A stretch of DNA of 64,000 bases from NCBI RefSeq assembly GCF_000369405.1, contig NZ_KB849999.1, forward strand, positions 248,001-312,000, written 5' to 3'. This document shows positions 54,079 through 62,113 of this stretch, piece by piece. The notes below the pieces were generated by a model that worked only from the letters and a program-made list of their open reading frames with translations, was not told where the DNA came from and did not search any database. A program made the position numbers and the translations under genes. Source of the DNA: Acinetobacter sp. ANC 3929 (GTDB taxonomy: Bacteria > Pseudomonadota > Gammaproteobacteria > Pseudomonadales > Moraxellaceae). Positions within the stretch are counted from its first letter, which is position 1; each line of letters starts with the position of its first letter.

Positions 54079-55488
54079 CTACATCACGGGTGGGGTATAG
54101 GTTAAGGTACGCCCTAAAATCCAAAGCAAGAACAACACCAAAGGAAGATGGAACACCAATTGAGTGACGGTAAAACCAATCACATCTTTGGCCTTGAGTT
54201 TCAAAATCCCCAACATCGGAAGCATAAAGAACGGATTGATCAGATTTGGCAATGCTTCAGCAGCATTATAAATTTGTACCGACCAGCCCAAATGTACTTG
54301 CAAATCATTGGCTGCTTGCATCACATAAGGTGCTTCAATAATCCATTTACCACCGCCAGATGGCACAAAGAAGCCCAGCACTGCAGAGTAGATACCCATC
54401 ACAATCGCAAAGGTTTCTTTTGAAGCAATTGAAACAAAAAACTCTGCAATATAGTGCGATAGTGATAAATCCTGACTATTCAATGCTTGGGTCATAATGA
54501 AAGCAATACTGCCGTAGAGAGGGAACTGGATTAGAATCCCCGACACCGCAGGCACCGCCTGACTGACGGCATTAAGAAAGTTACGTGGGGTACGATGTAG
54601 TGCAAGACCGAGCATCAAGAACACAAAGTTATAGGTATTGAGGCTGGAAATGGCGATGATGGGATTGGTTTTAGAAAACTCGATAAACATCCAGATCAAG
54701 CCTAACGCCACCACAATAATGGTTAATAATGGGGAGTTCTCTAACCAATCCCCAGGCCGAGTCGATTTGACTTCGGTTTTTTCTTCTTCATCAAAGTTGA
54801 GCTCAAAATCCTGCATGGTTTTGACATTGTCACCTTTCGGTGCAGACCAATAGGCAATCGCAATCGAGACAATGACCAAGATCAAGGTCATGAGCATCGA
54901 TTGCCATAGGAAGATGGTTTCGGTAAATGGAATCACTCCCGTTAAGTTGTAGATGGACTCGGGCAGGCTGGCTTTATTGGCTTGTAATTGTGCCGCAGAC
55001 GAACTGATCCCTAGTGCCCAAGTTGCGCCCATACCAATAATTGCAGCAGCAGCGGCAGCACGGTAGTCCATTTGTAGCTCTTTACGCTTAGCCAACGCAA
55101 TCACCAACAATGCGGTCAAAATGGTACTGACTGCCCAATTGACCAGAGAAATCAATAAACTGACTGTGGCCACCAATACGATCGCACTACGACCTGAGTG
55201 CGGAATACGTGCCATCTTCTGAATCAGTTTTTTCACAGGAGCAGAAACAGAAACCACATAACCGACAATAATCAGCATGGTCATTTGTAGGGTGAAGGGG
55301 ATTAAACTCCAGAAACCATTCCCAAATGAACTGGCGACATCTTGTACAGATGCTCCAATACTGATGGCAGCAAAGGAAACAATAATCACACCGAGGAGGG
55401 CAAATATGTAGGAGTCGGGAAACCATTTTTCCGACCAATTACTAATATGCAAGGCAAAACGTTCTAACAAAGCAGGTTGTTTATTCAT
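54079..55488 (-). CDS. atoE: Short-chain fatty acid transporter AtoE family
   Basis: Inner-membrane transporter for acetoacetate/butyrate-type acids. About 12 hydrophobic helices; family landmarks are LPDSYIFALL-like FPDSYIFALLGV near the N-terminus, NWAVSTILTALLVIALAKR, and FFVPSGGGKWIIEAPYV in the C-terminal half. The start MNKQPALLERF (55488) gives 469 residues and fits homologues; in-frame ATGs at 55497 and 55527 are alternatives. Last gene of the scoA-scoB-atoE operon. Confidence 0.9.
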   Translation of the reverse strand: MNKQPALLERFALHISNWSEKWFPDSYIFALLGVIIVSFAAISIGASVQDVASSFGNGFWSLIPFTLQMTMLIIVGYVVSVSAPVKKLIQKMARIPHSGRSAIVLVATVSLLISLVNWAVSTILTALLVIALAKRKELQMDYRAAAAAAIIGMGATWALGISSSAAQLQANKASLPESIYNLTGVIPFTETIFLWQSMLMTLILVIVSIAIAYWSAPKGDNVKTMQDFELNFDEEEKTEVKSTRPGDWLENSPLLTIIVVALGLIWMFIEFSKTNPIIAISSLNTYNFVFLMLGLALHRTPRNFLNAVSQAVPAVSGILIQFPLYGSIAFIMTQALNSQDLSLSHYIAEFFVSIASKETFAIVMGIYSAVLGFFVPSGGGKWIIEAPYVMQAANDLQVHLGWSVQIYNAAEALPNLINPFFMLPMLGILKLKAKDVIGFTVTQLVFHLPLVLFLLWILGRTLTYTPPVM

Positions 55489-55623
55489 CTTCAGCATCCA
55501 TCTTTGATTTTGTTGTATCTCATTCATTTGTCCTAAATGAATTTCTGCTGTTGAAAAGCAGCGAAAAGTGATGCTCCTAAAAAGCATCACTTCAATAAGA
55601 AAAATAAGATTGAAAAAGTTTGA

Positions 55624-56265
55624 TTAAGCTTTGGCTTCAATCAAAAGTTCGACGCCCGTTGCAGCTTGAATCTGTTGTTCAGTCACATCAGGTGCTAATT
55701 CCACCAGTTTGATGCCGTCAGCAACGACATCCAAAACACCTAAGTCACTAATAATGCGATGCACGACTTTTTGACCTGTTAATGGCAAGCTGCATTGTTT
55801 AACGATTTTGGCAGTGCCATCTTTGGCATTGTGTTCCATCAACACCACCACACGCTGTACGCCTGCGACCAAATCCATCGCACCCCCCATACCTTTGACT
55901 TTCTTGCCCGGAATCATCCAGTTGGCCAAGTCACCTTGCTCGGAGACTTCCATTGCACCCAAAATGGCAATATTGACGTGTCCGCCACGAATCATGGCAA
56001 AGGATTCACTGCTTGAGAAAAATGCCGCACCTGCACGCGCGGTGACGGTTTGTTTGCCTGCATTGATTAAATCGGGGTCGAGTTGCTGTTCGGTTGGAAA
56101 CTCACCAATGCCGAGTAAGCCATTTTCCGATTGCAGCCACACATCCATATCCTCTGGAATGTAGTTGGCAACTAGAGTTGGCAGGCCAATACCGAGGTTG
56201 ACGTAGAAACCATCTTGTAATTCTTGTGCGGCACGTTGTGCCATTTGTTCACGTGTCCATGCCAT
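55624..56265 (-). CDS. scoB: 3-oxoacid CoA-transferase subunit B
   Basis: Catalytic beta subunit of a family I CoA transferase. The Glu nucleophile is E47 in [38 protein letters not shown] and [10 protein letters not shown] follow. 213 residues. Paired with subunit A 2 bp upstream. The neighbours (atoE, 3-hydroxybutyrate dehydrogenase) point to acetoacetate rather than 3-oxoadipate as acceptor, though the Pca-type enzymes look alike. The atoA name would be equally possible. Confidence 0.9.
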   Translation of the reverse strand: MAWTREQMAQRAAQELQDGFYVNLGIGLPTLVANYIPEDMDVWLQSENGLLGIGEFPTEQQLDPDLINAGKQTVTARAGAAFFSSSESFAMIRGGHVNIAILGAMEVSEQGDLANWMIPGKKVKGMGGAMDLVAGVQRVVVLMEHNAKDGTAKIVKQCSLPLTGQKVVHRIISDLGVLDVVADGIKLVELAPDVTEQQIQAATGVELLIEAKA

Positions 56266-56267
56266 GA

Positions 56268-56972
56268 TTATGCGTCCTGTGCTTTTAGGGTTTTTTGTTC
56301 GATCCGTTTTTCTGGCGTGGCATTCAGAACCACACGATTGACATAAATCCCTGCTAAATGGATTTCATCTGGATCCAGTTCGCCAATTTCAACAATGTGT
56401 TCAACTTCGGCAATGGTGATTTTTCCAGCCATTGCACATTCTGGGTTAAAGTTTTGTGCAGTTTTACGAAACACTAGATTGCCAGCTTTGTCTGCTTTAT
56501 AGGCTTTGACCAGTGCCACATCCGCAGTGAGAGATGGTTCCAGAATATAGGTACGGCCATTAAATTCGCGCTGTTCCTTACCTTCAGCGATCAATGTGCC
56601 TGCACCTGTTGCGGTATAAAAGGCAGGAATACCTGCGCCGCCAGCACGTAATTTTTCCGCCAATGTGCCTTGCGGGGTGAGTTCAACTTCAAGTTCGCCA
56701 TTTAGATATTGGCGTTCGAATTCTTTATTTTCGCCCACATAAGAAGAAATCATTTTTTTAATTTGCCGGGTCTTGAGCAAGACACCTAAGCCAAAATCAT
56801 CAATACCAGCATTATTGGAGATACAGGTCAGGCCCGTGACTCCTGTTTCTTTAAGCGCCTGAATCAAGGCCTCAGGAATACCGCATAAGCCAAAACCGCC
56901 AACCGCAAAAGTCTGCTGATCTTGCACCACATCTTGTAGCGCCAGTGCTGCCGTTGAATAGACTTTATTCAT
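56268..56972 (-). CDS. scoA: 3-oxoacid CoA-transferase subunit A
   Basis: CoA-binding alpha subunit: glycine loop [14 protein letters not shown] near the N-terminus, [16 protein letters not shown], and [15 protein letters not shown]. Start at the ATG 56972 with aggtga 5 nt before it (234 residues); the longer frame lacks a ribosome-binding site. First gene of the operon, activating acetoacetate to acetoacetyl-CoA with succinyl- or acetyl-CoA. Confidence 0.9.
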   Translation of the reverse strand: MNKVYSTAALALQDVVQDQQTFAVGGFGLCGIPEALIQALKETGVTGLTCISNNAGIDDFGLGVLLKTRQIKKMISSYVGENKEFERQYLNGELEVELTPQGTLAEKLRAGGAGIPAFYTATGAGTLIAEGKEQREFNGRTYILEPSLTADVALVKAYKADKAGNLVFRKTAQNFNPECAMAGKITIAEVEHIVEIGELDPDEIHLAGIYVNRVVLNATPEKRIEQKTLKAQDA

Positions 56973-57116
56973 TTTTTCACCTGTAAATTCCTTGGTTTCT
57001 ATTAGTTTTAGCACTCAAGGATTATTTACAGAAGTTTAAATTTTTAAAGGATTAATGAGGGAAACTCATTAATATAAGAAAATTCATATATTTCACTAAC
57101 GGGACTCTGACGGGAT

Positions 57117-58001
57117 TTAGCCAAAATCATGTTGCAGCAAGATCTCGATAAACTCGGCCGAAATATTGGACAGCTCAAAGTCCTTGTTATACACAATACC
57201 AATTGCTTGAGGCAATTTGCCATCCTCAATCTCAATCAGCACATTATGTTCTTTGTCGATGAAGTTCTGAAAATGGCGTGGAATAGCACTAACCCCCATA
57301 TCTAGGGCAACAAAGCTGGAGAGGGAACTGATCTGATGGCATTCGACTTTTAAATCCAAAGTCAGATGGTTTTTAAGACAGTTTTCTTCAATCAGATGTC
57401 GCACAATCGATGGGTGTTGTAAGGTGACAAAGGGATTGGCACATAGTTGTTTCCAACTGATTGAATCTGCACTGGCCAGTGGATGTGTTTTGGGGAGCAA
57501 AGCAAGAAAGTCTTCTTTAAATAACGGCTTAAATTCCAGTTGATCATTGCGTGGCGGTTCAAAGCAAATACCAATTTCAAAAATACCATCCTGTACATTT
57601 TCTAGGACTTTTTCATTGGGAATATCATGAATGGAAAAGCAGATATTGGGATGCTTGGCTAAAAAGCTATGGATCACCTGCGGCAAAATCGCATGCGTGA
57701 CAAAAGGCATCGACGCAATGTTCAGGGTGCCGCGATTGAGCTTAAAACGTTGTTTGACGTCTTTTTCCATATCTTCCCAATTGGCCAATAATTTCTTGGC
57801 ATAGGGAATCAGCGACTTTCCTTCCTGTGTCAGTTCAACCCGACGGGTATTGCGCTTAAACAGCTTGCCACCCAACTCTTCTTCCAGTGATTTAATACTT
57901 AGACTTAAAGCAGATTGACTGAGATGCAATTCAGCAGAGGCATTTGCATAATTCAGGGTACGAGTCAAAGCCAGAAATGCTTTGAGTTGCTTTAAAGTCA
58001 T
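57117..58001 (-). CDS. LysR-family transcriptional regulator
   Basis: 294 residues: N-terminal winged HTH (MTLKQLKAFLALTRTLNYANASAELHLSQSALS is its beginning, split here as residues 1-33) and a LysR substrate domain (about 90-290). Transcribed divergently from the GntP permease/3-hydroxybutyrate dehydrogenase genes and upstream of scoAB-atoE, so it is the likely regulator of both arms of the ketone-body locus. Effector unknown. Confidence 0.92.
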   Translation of the reverse strand: MTLKQLKAFLALTRTLNYANASAELHLSQSALSLSIKSLEEELGGKLFKRNTRRVELTQEGKSLIPYAKKLLANWEDMEKDVKQRFKLNRGTLNIASMPFVTHAILPQVIHSFLAKHPNICFSIHDIPNEKVLENVQDGIFEIGICFEPPRNDQLEFKPLFKEDFLALLPKTHPLASADSISWKQLCANPFVTLQHPSIVRHLIEENCLKNHLTLDLKVECHQISSLSSFVALDMGVSAIPRHFQNFIDKEHNVLIEIEDGKLPQAIGIVYNKDFELSNISAEFIEILLQHDFG

Positions 58002-58492
58002 GGTGGACGACCTATGAGAAAAGTTTTTGATTTATATGATGTAATTTATAAAAAAAACAGCACATTGTGACTGGCATTTTTGTTAATTTGGTATTGCACA
58101 GCAAGCTATTTATTTTAAATAAGTCATCGTTAGATTATTGCTTAATTCTCTCTAAATATCGAAAAATGAATTTTAAAATAAAGAGCTAAATATACTTTGA
58201 ATGGATTGATGAGTATTTTTGAATAGTTAATTTGTTTTATTAATCAATCAAAATAATTAAGCTTTATTTTTATAGGTATTTGATTTTTATTATTAATTTA
58301 ATTTATTATTTTTGTTTTAATGATATTGTTTTTTATGATTTTAATGCTATTTTAAAATGCGTCTTTGCTTTAGATTCTGTACTGTATTCGCAGTATTTTA
58401 ATTTTATTTATGGTTAGGATAACCACCACACAGTATAAAAAAAATAATTTGGTTGACCCTGACATATATTCTTTGGAATGGAGTAAAAGAAT
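58002..58492. other. Divergent control region of the ketone-body locus
   Basis: 491 bp, strongly A/T-rich, between the LysR gene and the GntP-type permease. It is the natural place for LysR-binding sites (T-N11-A type), but the A/T bias allows many chance matches and I cannot place one reliably. No gene recognised. A ggaatgg-type ribosome-binding site precedes the permease ATG. Confidence 0.5.
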
Positions 58493-59917
58493 ATGTGGGA
58501 CTTATTTGTCATTCTGCTGTCTTTAGGCTTGCTGATGTATACCGCCTATCGCGGTTTTTCTGTGATTTTGATGGCACCGTTGTGTGCATTGTTGGCGGTT
58601 TTTCTGATTAACCCCGTCAATGTACTGCCGTTTTATTCAGGCGTTTTCATGCCGAAAATGGTCAATTTTATCAAAGATTATTTTCTGGTGTTCTTACTGG
58701 GCGCGATCTTTGGCAAAGTGGTGGAAATGTCAGGTATTGCCGAGTCGATTGCCCGTACTATCGTCAATTTGATTGGCGCAAAGAAAGCCATTTTAACCGT
58801 GGTTTTACTCGGTGCTATTCTGACGTATAGCGGTGTTAGCCTATTTGTGGCGGTATTTGCGATCTATCCATTTGCTAATCAGTTGTTCCAACAAGCCAAT
58901 ATTCCAAAACGTTTGATTCCCGGTACCATTGCCCTGGGCGCATTTACATTCACCATGGATGCCTTGCCGGGCACACCACAAATTCAGAACGTGATTCCAA
59001 CCACGTTCTTTGGCACCAATATCTATGCAGCACCGTTTCTCGGTGTGATCGGTGCGATCTTCGTCTTGAGTATGGGCCTTTTGTATCTGGAGTCACGTCG
59101 TAAAGCTGCGGCACGTGCAGGTGAAGGCTATGCAGGCTTTGCTACTGCGGATAAAGTCACGCAAGCGACGACCGATGTTGAGGCATCGACTCCGATTCAT
59201 GGTTCGGCATTACGTCAATGTATGGCCTTTGTTCCATTGATTTTAGTTGCGGTCATGAACCGTTATCTATCTACGGCAATCAAAGAATGGTATCCGAATG
59301 GCTTTGATTTTAATGCAATTGGTTTAGCGAATTACAGCGTGGATGTGGCAAAAACAGGCGCAATCTGGGCAGTTGGTTTGGCCTTGATTGTCGGGATTAT
59401 TGCGGCGATCTTGTTTGACTATCAGCGCGTGGTGACCAACTTTAAAGAAGGTGTAAATGCCAGTATTGGTGGGTCATTGCTGGCAGTGATGAATACCGCT
59501 TCTGAATATGGTTTCGGTGCGATCATTGCGGCATTGCCAGGCTTTGCTTTGATTAGCCATGCATTGGGTACTACCTTTACCAATCCGTTGGTGAATGGTG
59601 CGGTCACGACGACTGTGCTGGCAGGGATTACAGGTTCGGCTTCTGGCGGGATGAGTATTGCCCTGAGTGCGATGGCCGAAACTTATAACGCTGCCATTGT
59701 GGCTGCGGGCATTCCACCCGAAGTAATGCATCGCGTGGTAGCGATGGCGTCAGGTGGCATGGACACGCTTCCACATAATGGTGCCGTGATTACCTTACTC
59801 GCGGTGACAGGCTTAACCCATAAACAATCCTATAAAGATATTTTTGCAGTGACCGTGATTAAGACCTTAGCGGTATTTGTAGTGATTGCTGCATTTACAT
59901 GGTTCGGTATTGTCTAA
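58493..59917 (+). CDS. GntP-family permease (probable 3-hydroxybutyrate/organic acid importer)
   Basis: 474-residue inner-membrane transporter of the GntP/citrate-proton type, with about 12-14 helices. Landmarks: FLLGAIFGKVVEMSGIAESIA, ALGAFTFTMDALPGTPQIQNVIPTT, and GGMDTLPHNGAVITLLAVTGLT. The gene 72 bp downstream encodes 3-hydroxybutyrate dehydrogenase, which makes 3-hydroxybutyrate the best substrate guess. Confidence 0.88.
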   Translation: MWDLFVILLSLGLLMYTAYRGFSVILMAPLCALLAVFLINPVNVLPFYSGVFMPKMVNFIKDYFLVFLLGAIFGKVVEMSGIAESIARTIVNLIGAKKAILTVVLLGAILTYSGVSLFVAVFAIYPFANQLFQQANIPKRLIPGTIALGAFTFTMDALPGTPQIQNVIPTTFFGTNIYAAPFLGVIGAIFVLSMGLLYLESRRKAAARAGEGYAGFATADKVTQATTDVEASTPIHGSALRQCMAFVPLILVAVMNRYLSTAIKEWYPNGFDFNAIGLANYSVDVAKTGAIWAVGLALIVGIIAAILFDYQRVVTNFKEGVNASIGGSLLAVMNTASEYGFGAIIAALPGFALISHALGTTFTNPLVNGAVTTTVLAGITGSASGGMSIALSAMAETYNAAIVAAGIPPEVMHRVVAMASGGMDTLPHNGAVITLLAVTGLTHKQSYKDIFAVTVIKTLAVFVVIAAFTWFGIV

Positions 59918-59989
59918 GACGAATTTTAATTTTAGCTTGCCCATATTGATTGGCGAGCAATCAAGATCATTAAGAATAGGAGTAGTACA

Positions 59990-60775
59990 GTGACCCAACA
60001 ACTCGAAGCCAAAGTGGCATTTATTACTGGTTCAGCGAGCGGTATTGGTTTAGAAATTGCGAAAAAATTTGCTCAGGAAGGCGCGAAAGTAGTGATTTCT
60101 GATGTCAACGCAGAAAAATGTCAGCAAGCGGTTGAGCAGTTAAAACTGCAAGGTTTTCAGGCTTTGTCTGCGCCTTGTGATGTGACCGATGAACAGGCCT
60201 ATAAAGCGGCAATTGACTTGACCCTGCAAAGCTTCGGTCGTCTGGATATCCTGATCAATAATGCGGGTTTTCAGCATGTCGCAGCGATTGAGGATTTCTC
60301 AACGGATATTTATCAGAAACTGGTACAGGTGATGCTGACAGGTTCATTTATCGGGATTAAACATGCATTTCCGATTATGAAAGCGCAAAAATATGGTCGG
60401 ATTATCAATATGTCTTCGATCAATGGCTTGATTGGCTTTGCTGGTAAGGCGGGTTATAACAGTGCCAAGCATGGAGTCATTGGCTTAACCAAAGTGGCAG
60501 CTTTGGAATGTGCGCGTGACGGGATTACCGTGAATGCATTATGCCCGGGTTATGTCGATACACCGTTGGTACGTGGGCAAATTGCCGACTTGGCGAAAAC
60601 CCGAAATGTGAGTCTGGAAAGTGCTTTGGAAGATGTGATTTTAGCCATGGTACCGCAGAAGCGTTTACTCAGCGTAGAGGAAATTGCGGATTATGCGATT
60701 TTCCTTGCCAGCAGCAAAGGGGCAGGGATTACAGGGCAGGCGGTGGTGATGGATGGTGGTTACACCGCACAGTAA
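59990..60775 (+). CDS. bdhA: 3-hydroxybutyrate dehydrogenase
   Basis: Short-chain dehydrogenase oxidising D-3-hydroxybutyrate to acetoacetate with NAD+. Cofactor loop TGSASGIG, NNAG at about residues 88-91, catalytic Ser in MSSINGLIGF, YNSAKHG with catalytic Tyr/Lys, and CPGYVDTPLV. The length of 261 fits BdhA. The start is GTG at 59990, with aggag 7 nt upstream. Together with scoAB it converts 3-hydroxybutyrate to acetoacetyl-CoA. Confidence 0.93.
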   Translation: MTQQLEAKVAFITGSASGIGLEIAKKFAQEGAKVVISDVNAEKCQQAVEQLKLQGFQALSAPCDVTDEQAYKAAIDLTLQSFGRLDILINNAGFQHVAAIEDFSTDIYQKLVQVMLTGSFIGIKHAFPIMKAQKYGRIINMSSINGLIGFAGKAGYNSAKHGVIGLTKVAALECARDGITVNALCPGYVDTPLVRGQIADLAKTRNVSLESALEDVILAMVPQKRLLSVEEIADYAIFLASSKGAGITGQAVVMDGGYTAQ

Positions 60776-60791
60776 CCTGTTTCTGTCATTG

Positions 60792-60816
60792 AAAAGCCGC
60801 CCAATTGAGCGGCTTT
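60792..60816 (+). terminator. Rho-independent terminator of gntP-bdhA
   Basis: 8-bp GC-rich stem (60793-60800 with 60809-60816), 8-nt loop, T-rich tail attttttt. Confidence 0.9.
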
Positions 60817-60902
60817 ATTTTTTGATGCAGTTCATTCATTGTCGAACGCTACTTTCGCCGTCCGATTATTGCTACACTTTTTCTATTTCAGGCGGATGTG
60901 TG

Positions 60903-61922
60903 ATGTCTTTTGATCTTAAAGTCAGTTTAAAGCAAAGGGCTGAACCTTCCTCACAGCAGAAAAAGCTGAATCGCCTGATTGATCAAATAGAACAGCAAAA
61001 AATCAGCCTTGCTACATGGCAGAGTGCTCAAGCCGAGATTCAACAACATACACGGCAAAAACTGATGCCTGTGTATAGCGAGCTGCATGAAGTCTTGTTT
61101 CAGCAGTTAGATCAACTTTGGACGCTATTACAACAGCATGCGTTTTCCAAAACTGATATGCAGCAACTGGATGAAAAAATTGCCCAGCTTGCACAGTTGT
61201 TAAAACGCTCCAAAATGTTGAAGGGTGAACAGTTAAAGCTGGTCAAGCAGATCGATACTTTTTATCAGCAACATGCCCAGCAATCGACTAAAAAGAATAA
61301 AAAAGTACAGTCAATAAGATTTGAACAGGATGAAAATTTTGAGCAGGATGTAGAACTAGAACAAACTGACTTTGAGCAATATGCGGCTGAACAGCAACAG
61401 GCACGGGAACAAGCCAAGCAACTTCGACAACAGCAGAAACGTGAGCAAGCTGAGCAGATGGCAGCGCAGTCGTTGAAAACCGTGTATTTAAAAATTGCTG
61501 CCATGATTCATCCTGACCGTGAGCAAGATGAAACCAAGAAAGAAGAAAAAACTGAGTTGTTCCAACAGGCGAGTCAGGCTTATGAGCAGCAGGATTTGTT
61601 TTATTTATTGAAACTTCAATTACAGCTTGAACAGAATAAAGGTGTAGGCGCTAAAGAGCTATCGGCAGAGCAAGTGAAGTTTTATAAACTGGCGTTGGAT
61701 GCACAAAGTCAGCAGCTTGAAAGCCAAATTGACGAAATTTTAGATTCTTTTCAGTTGGCGAAAAAAGTCAAAGCCGAGCATCTGCATATTAGTGATGTAT
61801 ATAAAGCTATAGATACAGATTGTGCTGAGTTAAAGCAGCAGTTGAAGTGGGAAAAGGAACGTTTAAAGCATATGAAAAAAGTGAGTGGGGTGGAGATGTT
61901 GTTGGGGCATGGGGCGTTATAA
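60903..61922 (+). CDS. J-domain-like, Gln-rich coiled-coil protein
   Basis: 339-residue soluble protein. Most of it is Gln/Glu/Lys-rich coiled coil (IDQIEQQKISL, EQQQAREQAKQLRQQQKREQAEQ). Around residues 190-245 there is a J-domain-like segment with the HPD triad (H203-P204-D205 in MIHPDRE), preceded by KTVYLKIAA and followed by LFQQASQAYEQQDLFYLLKLQ. A J-domain recruits Hsp70 (DnaK). The ATG at 60903 is preferred; the longer frame from 60753 would overlap the bdhA end and its terminator. Client unknown. Confidence 0.83.
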   Translation: MSFDLKVSLKQRAEPSSQQKKLNRLIDQIEQQKISLATWQSAQAEIQQHTRQKLMPVYSELHEVLFQQLDQLWTLLQQHAFSKTDMQQLDEKIAQLAQLLKRSKMLKGEQLKLVKQIDTFYQQHAQQSTKKNKKVQSIRFEQDENFEQDVELEQTDFEQYAAEQQQAREQAKQLRQQQKREQAEQMAAQSLKTVYLKIAAMIHPDREQDETKKEEKTELFQQASQAYEQQDLFYLLKLQLQLEQNKGVGAKELSAEQVKFYKLALDAQSQQLESQIDEILDSFQLAKKVKAEHLHISDVYKAIDTDCAELKQQLKWEKERLKHMKKVSGVEMLLGHGAL

Positions 61923-61924
61923 GT

Positions 61925-61975
61925 TTCCCTCGGCCCCTTGTGGAGTTGTACTCCTCATCCCTTAAGGAGAGGGAA
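61925..61975. repeat. Imperfect palindromic intergenic element
   Basis: Outer stem ttccctc/gagggaa (61925-61931 with 61969-61975) enclosing a small inner hairpin ggagt-tgt-actcc (61942-61954) and the palindrome ccttaagg (61960-61967). Composition (ccctc / gaggg blocks) recalls the double palindrome at 5919-5969. May be a degraded copy of the same kind of element. Confidence 0.5.
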
Positions 61976-62057
61976 TACTGCATATCAGGTATAGGACAAC
62001 ATTTCGCAACTTGAAAGGAATCTAAGAGCCTAAAGCTTGGATTTATTTTTTAATGTA

Positions 62058-62083
62058 TAAAGGGCTGAATAATCAGCCCTTTA
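62058..62083. terminator. Rho-independent terminator
   Basis: 11-bp stem (62058-62068 with 62073-62083), loop ataa. T-rich sequence lies on both outer sides, so it probably terminates the J-like gene and the convergent valS. Confidence 0.88.
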
Positions 62084-62113
62084 TATTACAGATTAAATTG
62101 TAGCCTTTAAGGA

